From: Neisseria meningitidis
Lineage (GTDB): Bacteria; Pseudomonadota; Gammaproteobacteria; Burkholderiales; Neisseriaceae
Direction: 5' to 3'
Assembly: GCF_900638555.1 (NCBI RefSeq)
Contig: NZ_LR134525.1
Location: forward strand, 1,426,001-1,490,000
Length of the DNA stretch: 64,000 nucleotides
The notes below the pieces were generated by a model. The model did no database searches and was not told the origin of the DNA. It saw only the letters and a list, made by a program, of their open reading frames with translations. The position numbers and the translations under genes were made by a program. Shown here one piece after another: positions 25,339 through 34,648 of the stretch. Position 1 is the first letter of the stretch. Each line of letters starts with the position of its first letter.

Positions 25339-28002
25339 TTAGTTTCCTTTTACTGGGTATGTAGTAATCAAATTTCCTGACTTATCTGTAAATACTTTAA
25401 TTGTAGTTGTGGGTTGTCCACCTTCTTTAATAGAAGTAGTACCAATAACTTTTCCTACATCGACAGTCCGCATATATTGGCCATCAGGAGTCATCGATAC
25501 GGGAGAAGAAACTACTTTATTACTTTGAAGTATAACCTTCAATTCATTTGGGGAGATGGTAAAAACTGAACGGTTATTCGCAATAGGCCTATGGAAGTGC
25601 CCCTCAAGAACATGCTCAAAGCCAGCAGATACCGGTTGTCCCGTTTGTCTCATTGGTGTATATCGAGTAGTACTATTCGCTATATTAATTCGTGTATTTA
25701 CAGCACCTATATTTTTTGATTCTTGTAGTAAGCCATCAAGTTCTTTAACTGTCTGGGTTGGTATAGCCTGCTTGGCCGCCTTCGCTTTCGACAACGCCCC
25801 CACAGGCGCTTCCCAAGCGTTGCCTACCGTTACCGCACCCGTGGCGATTCCCGCGCCCGCTTCGGCAGCCTGAGTGACCATGACAGTACAACCAGAAGGA
25901 TTAGCCATGCAGGTGCTGATAGCTGCTTTACCAGCTGTACCGATCAGCGGAGCTGTCCAACCTGCTGCATAAACTCCATAGCTGGTAATCACAATCGGGC
26001 CTGTGATGCCATTACGGATATTGCTTATCCAAATGGCAGCATCCTTATCCTGCGGATTAGTCATCGCACCTGCCGCATGTGCAGGCATAATACTTTGGAT
26101 GATTTTTTCCAGTGCGGTTTTGTCGGGCTTCTGCGGTTGATGCTTTTTCGCATTGGTAGGGGTGCTGTCAAAATTCAAAGCATTATTCACCACAGCTACC
26201 TCAGCCGCATTCGCCGCAGTATTCACATCGCCGCCGTTGAGTGCCGCCACGCTGCCCGCAATAATCTTCGAGTAACTGATAACTTTATGCTTTTCTGCAT
26301 CGCTGAGTGTAGCAGGGTTTCTGCCGCCAAGTATGGATTCAGCTACGATTTCCCCAACTGCTGCGCCAATTGCCCCATCTTTACATTTTCCCTGTACCAG
26401 TCCGCTAACACAACCCGCCAAAGCGTGGGCGAACTGTTTGGCAACATAATCGTCGCTGAAGGTTGTTTTGATTTTGCTGGCGGCTTCCCCTTGGAAGCTA
26501 TTAACCAATGCTCCCAATGCGGCATTGCCTAAGTTGTCTTTCAAGCTGCCGCCGTTAACGGCGGTATTGATACCAGCTGAGATACCTGCATTGCTGAGGT
26601 TGGTGGCCAATCTGCCTCCAAGGTTGGCAATGGTTTGATTGCCCGTACTGCTGAACAGTTCGGTTCTTACCTTGCTGTTCAATTGGGCAATATCTGCTCC
26701 CATCTGGTTTAATGCACCCGCCGTCAGTGCGGAAGTAACAATCTGCTTGACCGTATCACTGGTGCCGAGATCTTTTAATGCTTTGCCTACATCGCCTTTA
26801 TTATTGATGATGGCTACAGCTGCTTGGCTATACAAGGAGGCTAAAGCTGCGGTTTGCATGGCAGCTGCAGTAGAAACAGTGGTAGTTGCTGCCGCTGTCG
26901 TTGTTGCAGCTGCGGCTGTACTACTTCCTGCGGCAGTTACGCTACCCGCTGCAGCCGCTCCGTATCCATAAGTTAGAGCGGTTACAATAATCACCACAAT
27001 CGCTGCACCGGCTCCGGTCAAGCCTTCCTGTTTATAGTCCCATTTGTCGTAGGCCAGCTGCACCTGTTTCCAATCGACGTTCTTGGCCGTCTGAAGCTGT
27101 TTCAGGTAGGCGTATTCGGGCTGTTTGGCCAGCTTTTCGATTTCGGTTTTCAGATTGCCTTTGGGAATATCGACAATGTAACCGCCGGGTGCGGACAGTA
27201 CGGGCGCAACGGGACCGGTGAAACTCGGCAATTGCAAGGTTTCGATGTTACTGCCCCGTCCTGCCTGTTTTTGCCATAGAGCAGATTTGCTGCTGCTCAC
27301 GGTTTCGTTGTGGATCGTGGTTTTGATGCCTTCGAGGATAATCTTGGCATCTGCCCGTGCCTGCTCACCTACGCCTGCGCGTATGGTTGCGCCACCCAGT
27401 GTGGTTTCAAACTGTGTGCCTTGCAGTTTGGTATCCCAGCCCGATTGGAGGTTGGCTGATTCTGCAACTACCCTTGAGGGCAGCGCGGTTTTCATGACTT
27501 GGGTGGTGGTGTCGTGTGCTTTGCTGTAGCTGATGCCGAGAAATCTGCGCCTTTTTTGGCTGTCTAGTTTGTCGTAGTTGAGCTCTTCTACGGCATAGAG
27601 TGTCAATTTCCGCCCGGCTTCGATGTTAATGCTGCCTTTGGGGGCATCGAATGCGGTGGCGTAGGCGTCGATGCTGCCACCAGATTTGATGTCGATGCCT
27701 TGGGATGCGCTGAGGTTTACTGCGTCGGGCTTGGCGTTTTTGTGTTCTTTGACTTCGGTAATGTGTTTGCGGTTGTACCATTTGCCAGTTTTGTAGCTGC
27801 GGCGTTCAAAGGTATAGAGTTCGCTCTGTCTCGCATAGTAATATTGGTCACCGTAAGATTGAATTTTGATTTTGCCGTTTTCCGAACTGATATCCGTGGT
27901 GCTGAGCAGGATGCGACTGTTCTCATTGGCATACGGTGCGCTAATGCTCACACCGGTTTTACCCGAAAGTTCTGCAGCAAGCGTAGGGGGTGTCTTCAGC
28001 AC
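25339..28002 (-). CDS. Leaderless tpsA C-terminal cassette C3
   Basis: This 887-residue frame begins with the same MLKTPPTLAAELSGKTGVSI as C1 and carries a long stretch of the TpsA shaft, then the pretoxin region shared with C2, and a VVNN motif. The unique tip contains GFEHVLEGHFHR, SVFTISPNELK and a C-terminal TTYPVKG; the pattern of late beta strands ending in a PVKG tail is reminiscent of BECR-fold RNase tips (barnase/EndoU/ColE5/RelE), which is only a guess. It lacks a signal peptide and TPS domain. Confidence 0.72.
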   Translation of the reverse strand: MLKTPPTLAAELSGKTGVSISAPYANENSRILLSTTDISSENGKIKIQSYGDQYYYARQSELYTFERRSYKTGKWYNRKHITEVKEHKNAKPDAVNLSASQGIDIKSGGSIDAYATAFDAPKGSINIEAGRKLTLYAVEELNYDKLDSQKRRRFLGISYSKAHDTTTQVMKTALPSRVVAESANLQSGWDTKLQGTQFETTLGGATIRAGVGEQARADAKIILEGIKTTIHNETVSSSKSALWQKQAGRGSNIETLQLPSFTGPVAPVLSAPGGYIVDIPKGNLKTEIEKLAKQPEYAYLKQLQTAKNVDWKQVQLAYDKWDYKQEGLTGAGAAIVVIIVTALTYGYGAAAAGSVTAAGSSTAAAATTTAAATTTVSTAAAMQTAALASLYSQAAVAIINNKGDVGKALKDLGTSDTVKQIVTSALTAGALNQMGADIAQLNSKVRTELFSSTGNQTIANLGGRLATNLSNAGISAGINTAVNGGSLKDNLGNAALGALVNSFQGEAASKIKTTFSDDYVAKQFAHALAGCVSGLVQGKCKDGAIGAAVGEIVAESILGGRNPATLSDAEKHKVISYSKIIAGSVAALNGGDVNTAANAAEVAVVNNALNFDSTPTNAKKHQPQKPDKTALEKIIQSIMPAHAAGAMTNPQDKDAAIWISNIRNGITGPIVITSYGVYAAGWTAPLIGTAGKAAISTCMANPSGCTVMVTQAAEAGAGIATGAVTVGNAWEAPVGALSKAKAAKQAIPTQTVKELDGLLQESKNIGAVNTRINIANSTTRYTPMRQTGQPVSAGFEHVLEGHFHRPIANNRSVFTISPNELKVILQSNKVVSSPVSMTPDGQYMRTVDVGKVIGTTSIKEGGQPTTTIKVFTDKSGNLITTYPVKGN

Positions 28003-28168
28003 GCACGCGTCTGGGCAGTATATAGGGAATCTGAATATTTACTTGCATAACAAATGCCGTCTGAAAAATTGTGAGCTTTTCAGACGGCATTGAGCCGTAA
28101 ATCATGGAACGCGTGCGTGCTGAAGCACACACCTTACGCATGGATTTTAGGTTTCATGCAGGCTACAG
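28003..28168. repeat. Inter-cassette repeat, copy 3
   Basis: This third copy is nearly identical to copy 1 at 21921-22086 (constant offset 6082 bp), including the DUS-pair hairpin at about 28053-28089. It overlaps the 3' end of the tpsA immunity gene. Confidence 0.85.
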
Positions 28169-28578
28169 TTTGTTTGAGAATATGTTTTTTGTATTTCTTT
28201 ACACTTTTTTTGATATTCAGGGTGAGCTATTAAGAAATCAGATATTGCAATATTAAAGTAATGATATGCTAAATTAATAGGTATAATTAATTCTTCAGGA
28301 TTGAAATCATCTCCAACTGAAAAATAAATAGAAGGAGCTTTATCAATATACTCAAATCCATTTACCTCTTCATAATCTCCAATCCATCTGGTAGCATCTA
28401 TTTTTTCATATTGAGCACCTATTACTCCAAAATGTCCGGTAGTTGTAATATTTTTAAAACACTCTAAAAGCGTATCTTTAGTTTCAAATTGGTAAATTGT
28501 TTCAAAAAAAATCGAAATAACAAAATGGTTGTTATTTATAGATTTTTTATTTAAGTTTAGAAAAATATTATTTTTCAT
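28147..28578 (-). CDS. Immunity protein of the full-length TpsA (unassigned family)
   Basis: This 143-residue AT-rich gene encodes a soluble protein with no recognised motif (MKNNIFLNLNKKSINNNHFV start). It begins 15 bp after the tpsA stop, as expected for a toxin/immunity pair. Its last residues (TNCSLHET) are encoded by the shared repeat, so the repeat boundary lies inside the gene. Confidence 0.68.
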   Translation of the reverse strand: MKNNIFLNLNKKSINNNHFVISIFFETIYQFETKDTLLECFKNITTTGHFGVIGAQYEKIDATRWIGDYEEVNGFEYIDKAPSIYFSVGDDFNPEELIIPINLAYHYFNIAISDFLIAHPEYQKKCKEIQKTYSQTNCSLHET

Positions 28579-28593
28579 AATTTTTCCTTTAAA

Positions 28594-31500
28594 TTATTCT
28601 GGGTGAATGTTTGTAATTCTTCCTGTATTTACATCAAAATATGATCTAAATTTGATTCCGTCAAAGGTTTCTGAGAATTGAATGACATTTTTTCTTTCCG
28701 ATATTGATTTAGTTCTTTCATTTTGAGCAATTTTAGAGGCTTTTGAATATCCTTGTGAAGCAGCATTTTGAGCCATTTGAAGTATTTTATCATCAGAAAA
28801 TTTTTTAGGATTATAAACAGTTTTTATACTTGAAATTTCCTTAAATCCACCATCAGGTTTACCTGTCCTGTCTAGTGTAGGAATCTCATATTTAATTCGG
28901 GTAATGCCTTCAATATCAGTTTGGGTTTCAGATTTTACGCGTCCTCCTCGTGAATTTAGTTCTGCCATAAAATTGGTGCGGTTATGGGCTCCTTTAATGC
29001 CCTGTTTTTGACTAAAACCATCAGCATTTGCCAGATGTCTTTTTAGGTTTGTATCGAAACTGATGCCTTCCGGGTATTTGACATTAGTAATAGGTGTATT
29101 TTGTTTTACAAACCCTCTTGGTATTGGAATGAATCTAGGATTAACTCCTGAAATAAGTGTATAACCTTGGTCGGACATCCATTCGGATAAAGGCTTTGTA
29201 TTGCCCGATTGAAGCCAAGATTTAGCAGCAGTATTCAAATGATAAGACTGTAAAGCCAAATCTGCTTGGGTGTAAGATTTGCTGAATAATTTATACCATT
29301 CATCATCTTTACCAATTAGACCTGCTTCCCAAGATGAATGAAGGCTTCTACTATCGATCAAATGTTGTTTTCTGATTGTTCTACATTCAGTACTACGGGA
29401 TATATCCGTACATATTGCAATCGAAGCAGCAAGTCTTTTATCAGCAACATTTTGATACTTTTTTACAGTATTTTTTCTGCACAGTTGAGGATTATTCTGT
29501 TTGGCGCATGCAGTCATTTCGTTATCAAATTCTCTACCCTCTTTGTCGCTAAGCTGATTATTTTTCACCGCTACCTCAGCCGCATTCGCCGCCGCATTTA
29601 CATCGCCGCCGACCACACCGCTTACCGTACCGGCAACCAGTTTGCTGTATGCCAAAATCTGTTCGCGTTCTTTAGCTGTCAAAGTGTCAGGATTTTTGCC
29701 GTTTGTCAAAGCCTCCCCGACTATCTCGCCCACAGCCGCACCTATCGCACCATCCTGACACTTGCCCTTATTCGCCGCCGCTGCCGCACAGCCCGCTATG
29801 GCATGGGCAATCTTGTGGACTATGTAGTGCTGATCCAACTGTTTGATTTTACTGGCTGCTTCTCCATGCGCGGTATTGACCAAAGCCGCAAGGATATTCG
29901 CTTCCAGATTGTCTTTCAGGCTGCCGCCGTTGACAGCGGTATTAATCAGTGCGGCACTGCCCGCATTGGCTAGGTTGACGGTCAGGTTGTTGATCCACTG
30001 CTTATCGCTGACATTGTTCAGTGCCGAAGCGCCGATTTTGTCGGCTACGCCTGCGGTAGCGGCGGCAACCACCAGATTTTTCACCGTGCTGCTTCTGCCC
30101 AGCTCTTTCAGGGTTTTGCCGACATCGCCTTTGTTGTTGATGAACGATACGGAAGCCTGGCTGGCCAAAGAGGCGAATGCTGCATCGGTTGCGGCGGCGG
30201 CCGCACCGTTTAATCCCAATACGGCTCCGGTTCCTGCGCCTGAGGTGACCACGGTAACGGCCAGTGCGATAATCGCCGCACCTGCTTCGGTTAAGCCCTC
30301 CTGTTTGTAGTCCCATCTGTCGTAAGCAAGCTGCACCTGATTCCAGTTGATGTTTTTCGCTACTTGGAGCTGTTTCAGATAGGCATACTCGGGCTGTTTG
30401 GACAGCTTTTCGATTTCGGTTTTCAGATTGCCTTTCGGAATGTCGACGATATAGCCGCCGGGTGCGGACAATTTGGGCGGAGTAGGGCTTTCGAAGCTGG
30501 GCAGTTTTAGCGTTTCGATAGTGCTGCCGCGTCCGGCCTGTTTCTGCCATACGGTTGAGTTGGTTTCTAATTTTTCTTCCGACTGGATACGGTTCACAAT
30601 GCCTTTGAGGATAATTTTCGCATCGACACGGGCTTTTTCGCCTACACCTGCCTGAATGTCGGCACCGGCCAGCGTGGTTTTGAATTCGGTACCTTCGAGC
30701 ACGGTATCCCAGCCTGAACGGGTGGCTGCAGTTTGGGCGACGACGCGGACAGGCAATTTGGTTTCGTTCAGTTCGTTTTTACTGTAATTGCTCTTACCTA
30801 CCTTGATGCCGATAAAGCGGCGGCTTTTTTGGACATCCAACTCGTGCTTGTGGATGCCTTCTTCTGCCAGCAGTTGCAGCTCTTCACCCGCAACCAGGGT
30901 AACTTTACCTGCAGGGGCATTGAAGCGGGTGGTATTAGCTTCGATGTTGCCGCCTGCCTGAAGCGTGATACCGTTGGCGGTCAGCTCGACGGGGGCTGGC
31001 ATAATCAGGTGGTCGCGGGTGCTGGTAAACTTGGTTTTTCTGATGATTTTGCCGCTTTTACCTTTGGTTTTTAAGAAGGTATAGGCATCGTTTTGTCCAG
31101 CCTCCAGTACAATATCACTATGGGCTTTGATGTCTATGCTGCCTGAGGGAGCTTTGATTTCGGATGCACCGATAATAATACGTGCATCATCGAGTGCCGC
31201 AGCTGCATGAATACTTACCCCCGTACGTCCGGTCAAACGTGAAGGCTTGTTCAGAGCAGCTTTGTCGTAGTGACTCTTGTAGGTGGGCTTGCCAATTTCA
31301 TATTGGTCGGTTATGCCGTCAATCAGAATAGCAGCCGCCTCTGAATCTGCTGCCTTTGGCAATACGCCTGCGGCGTGAAGGTTCAGTTTTTTGGAAGCGG
31401 TAATATCGGAACCGCTGATTTCGATGCCTTGTGCGGAAATCAAGTCAATATTTTGTGCAGAAAGCTTGGCTTGCAGGTATTCTTTGCCTTTGGGTTTTTT

Positions 31501-34500
31501 ACCTTTAACTTCCTTGTTGATGGCTTGAATATAGAAAGCGAGACGGTCGCGTTCTTCTTGCAGGGTTGGAATCAGCTTGCTTTTAGGCGAGCTTTTTTTC
31601 AACTGCGCAATCTGCTGTTCCAATTCTTTGGATTTTTGGTTGAGTTCAGCCGCTTTTTGTGTAGGAAAATAATTGCTGAATGAGTTGTTTACGGCTTCGA
31701 TATTCAACTTGCCTTTGGTGGTGGCGACAACCAAGTTTTTACCGGCTGTAATTTTAGAACCTCTTAAATCTGTTTCTCCTGTAACCAGACGGATATTGCC
31801 TTTTGCTTCCAATGAGGAAACTTGAGCACTAGGCGCACCTGCATTTCCTCCTTTTGCAGACAACAGCAATTTTCCGCCTGTTTTGATGCTCAGGTCGGTA
31901 TGCGCACTGATGCGGTTGGCAGGTTCGATGGTTAATGTGCCGCTACCTGCTTCAATATTCAGCCGTCCGGCCAATGGTTTTAATTCGGCATTATCTTCCA
32001 AAGTTTTGGTCGAAACGGTACTCCAATTGATGTTGCCGCGCTTGACTAGGGCGGTACCGGCAGTAAGGTTGATTGCACCCGCTCTCAGCGTGGTGTTGTC
32101 GGCAATTTGGGAATAGCGCGCATTGAGTGCCAATACACCGTTAGCCACCAGCTTGTTGGCAGAAGGCAGTTTGTCGTTTTGCCAAATCTGGCTGCCGGTA
32201 ATGCTTAGATGACGGTGTGCGTAGGCATCTACTTGGTTGAGCGTTACCCGCTCGTGTTGTGCATTAAGATGCGTATTATGGGTAGACTCCAGCTTGGTAT
32301 TTTCTATGCTCAATGCCCGGTCGGAATGAATGTTCAATGCCCCGCTTTTGGCATGGACGTTAAGGTTTTTTAAGTCGGCATTACCACCGTTGTTTTTGAT
32401 GCTGATGTGTTTTCCGTTGATTGAATTGCGTTGTTTTCCGTCACCAAGCTGAATACCGTTGCCGGCAACCAACGTAATATCTCCTGAAGATGAAGTGATA
32501 TTGGTATTGTCTGCTTTCAGACGGCCTTTACCAACCGATCCTGCATTGACATCGGCCTTGGCTGTCAGGGTATTGTGACCGGTAAAGTCGGCATTACCGT
32601 TGGCCAATAAGGATACATGACCGTCTGCAGAAACAGCATGAAGGCCGTCTGAAACGATATTGCCCTGCAATGCGGTGGTTTCGAGAGCCTTGGCTGCGTT
32701 CAGCTTGGTATTGCGAAGCTGAATATTGCCTTTGGCTGCCTGAATGTGCAGATTACCCGAGTTGGTACGCAGATTGGTATTGGTAACATTCAGCGAGCCT
32801 GCCTCCACACCCATGTCTTTTGAGGCAGTGAGGGTTTTACTGGTGCCGGTAATATGGGCAGCGTTATCCGATTTCAAATGGATGCTGGCGGCAGACAAAT
32901 CTTTATCAACATTCAAATTCAGATCTTTACCTGTATGAACATACAGATTGCCGGGAGTATTCAGATTGGTAGTTTTGGCAGTAATGTTATCGTCTGCCAG
33001 TAAAGCAAGCTGCTTGCCGCCCTTGATACTGCCTCCGTTTAAGCGGATATCGGAGGTAACTGTTGAAGCTTCCAAAGAAAGCGGTTTGCCTGCTTCGATG
33101 TGTGCGGTGTCTTTGGCATCTATTACGGCGGAACTGCTGATGGTGCCGTTGGATAATACGGTAACATCTGCCCCGGTAATGCGTGTGTTATTGCCTAATT
33201 CGGCGTTGCCTTTGCTGGAACTGTATACGGTAGTGCCAGTCTGAATACTGGCCTCCTTGATGACGGTACGGCCGCCGGTCGACAGATTGGTCGAACCTTT
33301 AGCATTGTTCACATTTGCTTTGCTTTCGATAACCAAATTACGGCCGGCATTTAATACCGTAGCAGCAGGGCGGTTGCCGTTGTTTTGAACGACCGCTCCG
33401 TTACGCAAACCGATGTCCTCCCCGGTATCAATAACCAATAAGCCTTTGCTCTCTATCCGGCCGCCATTGGAGATAAATGCGCCTGCTGCGCCTGTTTCGG
33501 TGGTTTCGATGGAGAGATAAGTCGGTGATGCTTCAGTGCTGTCGGCAGTGGTGGCGATGCGGCCGCTGTTTTCAATACGGCCGGAGGAAGTAACGATCAA
33601 TTGCTTGGCCGCTTCGAGTGTGCCCGCATTTTTGACACCCACGCCTTTTTCATTGGCAATCAGGGTAATGCTGTCGGCGTACATACCACCCAATGCGGCA
33701 GTATCGAGGGCAACGGTCGGTTTCGTACCTGCTGCCGTTCCTGCGCTGATTTCACCGCTGGCGTAATCTACTTTCTGTGCGCCGGTCGAAACCGCCAGGT
33801 TTTTACCCTGCAATTTCCCCTGCAAAGCAACCGCACGGGCAAGCACTTCGGTGTAATCGGCTCCGCCTTTGTCGTTCCAACCTGACGTACCGACGGTCAA
33901 TGTGCCTTGGCGCACGTCAAATCCCGTCAAGGCACCGTCTTTGCCGATTTGAGGCGTACCGGTGGTTAAGATACCGCGGCCGACGTTTTTAAAGCCGCCG
34001 CCATTAACGGTAATGCCGTTGGGGTTGGCAATAATCACGTCGGCCTTTTGACCGCCTACGGTAACGATGCCGTTGAGTTTGCTAGCCGTACCGCGTACCT
34101 CGTTCAAAATCAATTGCGCACTGCCTTTGACCAGAAACGGATTATTGTTACGGTCGTTGTTTAACACTGCCCCTTTGTTGTCAACATCAAACTGCGTATA
34201 GCGGTTGTGGCTCAATCCGCGTCCATTCGGAGTTTGGATATTCACCAAGGGGGCACCAGTGTTGGTTTTAAGGATAACGACCTGCTGGTTTTTAGGTGCT
34301 GATTTGTCGGTGGTAATTTGGGCATGGGCAGGCAATACCATACTCAGGGAAACCAAAGAGCAGACCAAGGTTTTAAGGGTGGTTTTGAGTTTGCCGCAAA
34401 GGTCGCCTGAAGTTTTCAGTGAAACAGAAACCGAACTGCCTGCCTGTTTACCTTTGCCCTGGCTGTTGGCAGTTTCGGCTACTGCAACCATGGTGCTGTG

Positions 34501-34539
34501 CTTTTTACTAAAGATAATGCGATGTAAACCTTTATTCAT
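28594..34539 (-). CDS. tpsA: TpsA/HrpA (FhaB-like) exported toxin of two-partner secretion
   Basis: This 1981-residue protein has an extended signal peptide (MNKGLHRIIFSKKHSTMVAV ... AHA, cleavage after about residue 73), a TPS domain with the ANPNGI motif (about residues 74-320), a long beta-helical shaft of repeats, a pretoxin region with a VKNN (VENN-type) motif at about 1658, and a 320-residue tip. The end of the tip (KRHLANADGF...KGAHNRTNF...RSYFDVNTGRITNIHP) resembles CdiA-type C-terminal nucleases, probably RNases; the exact class is unsettled. It follows tpsB by 109 bp on the same strand and is followed by its immunity gene. It is likely exported by TpsB and acts on neighbouring bacteria; meningococcal TpsA is also linked to adhesion. 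Confidence 0.9.
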   Translation of the reverse strand: MNKGLHRIIFSKKHSTMVAVAETANSQGKGKQAGSSVSVSLKTSGDLCGKLKTTLKTLVCSLVSLSMVLPAHAQITTDKSAPKNQQVVILKTNTGAPLVNIQTPNGRGLSHNRYTQFDVDNKGAVLNNDRNNNPFLVKGSAQLILNEVRGTASKLNGIVTVGGQKADVIIANPNGITVNGGGFKNVGRGILTTGTPQIGKDGALTGFDVRQGTLTVGTSGWNDKGGADYTEVLARAVALQGKLQGKNLAVSTGAQKVDYASGEISAGTAAGTKPTVALDTAALGGMYADSITLIANEKGVGVKNAGTLEAAKQLIVTSSGRIENSGRIATTADSTEASPTYLSIETTETGAAGAFISNGGRIESKGLLVIDTGEDIGLRNGAVVQNNGNRPAATVLNAGRNLVIESKANVNNAKGSTNLSTGGRTVIKEASIQTGTTVYSSSKGNAELGNNTRITGADVTVLSNGTISSSAVIDAKDTAHIEAGKPLSLEASTVTSDIRLNGGSIKGGKQLALLADDNITAKTTNLNTPGNLYVHTGKDLNLNVDKDLSAASIHLKSDNAAHITGTSKTLTASKDMGVEAGSLNVTNTNLRTNSGNLHIQAAKGNIQLRNTKLNAAKALETTALQGNIVSDGLHAVSADGHVSLLANGNADFTGHNTLTAKADVNAGSVGKGRLKADNTNITSSSGDITLVAGNGIQLGDGKQRNSINGKHISIKNNGGNADLKNLNVHAKSGALNIHSDRALSIENTKLESTHNTHLNAQHERVTLNQVDAYAHRHLSITGSQIWQNDKLPSANKLVANGVLALNARYSQIADNTTLRAGAINLTAGTALVKRGNINWSTVSTKTLEDNAELKPLAGRLNIEAGSGTLTIEPANRISAHTDLSIKTGGKLLLSAKGGNAGAPSAQVSSLEAKGNIRLVTGETDLRGSKITAGKNLVVATTKGKLNIEAVNNSFSNYFPTQKAAELNQKSKELEQQIAQLKKSSPKSKLIPTLQEERDRLAFYIQAINKEVKGKKPKGKEYLQAKLSAQNIDLISAQGIEISGSDITASKKLNLHAAGVLPKAADSEAAAILIDGITDQYEIGKPTYKSHYDKAALNKPSRLTGRTGVSIHAAAALDDARIIIGASEIKAPSGSIDIKAHSDIVLEAGQNDAYTFLKTKGKSGKIIRKTKFTSTRDHLIMPAPVELTANGITLQAGGNIEANTTRFNAPAGKVTLVAGEELQLLAEEGIHKHELDVQKSRRFIGIKVGKSNYSKNELNETKLPVRVVAQTAATRSGWDTVLEGTEFKTTLAGADIQAGVGEKARVDAKIILKGIVNRIQSEEKLETNSTVWQKQAGRGSTIETLKLPSFESPTPPKLSAPGGYIVDIPKGNLKTEIEKLSKQPEYAYLKQLQVAKNINWNQVQLAYDRWDYKQEGLTEAGAAIIALAVTVVTSGAGTGAVLGLNGAAAAATDAAFASLASQASVSFINNKGDVGKTLKELGRSSTVKNLVVAAATAGVADKIGASALNNVSDKQWINNLTVNLANAGSAALINTAVNGGSLKDNLEANILAALVNTAHGEAASKIKQLDQHYIVHKIAHAIAGCAAAAANKGKCQDGAIGAAVGEIVGEALTNGKNPDTLTAKEREQILAYSKLVAGTVSGVVGGDVNAAANAAEVAVKNNQLSDKEGREFDNEMTACAKQNNPQLCRKNTVKKYQNVADKRLAASIAICTDISRSTECRTIRKQHLIDSRSLHSSWEAGLIGKDDEWYKLFSKSYTQADLALQSYHLNTAAKSWLQSGNTKPLSEWMSDQGYTLISGVNPRFIPIPRGFVKQNTPITNVKYPEGISFDTNLKRHLANADGFSQKQGIKGAHNRTNFMAELNSRGGRVKSETQTDIEGITRIKYEIPTLDRTGKPDGGFKEISSIKTVYNPKKFSDDKILQMAQNAASQGYSKASKIAQNERTKSISERKNVIQFSETFDGIKFRSYFDVNTGRITNIHPE

Positions 34540-34648
34540 GTCTATTCCATTTTGAAGATGAACGTACTGCGCGCCAAGTACGTAGGTAAAGTTTGACGGT
34601 CTGAGGATAAGGAAAGACCGTCTAAATATCAGTAAAAAAATTCAGAGG

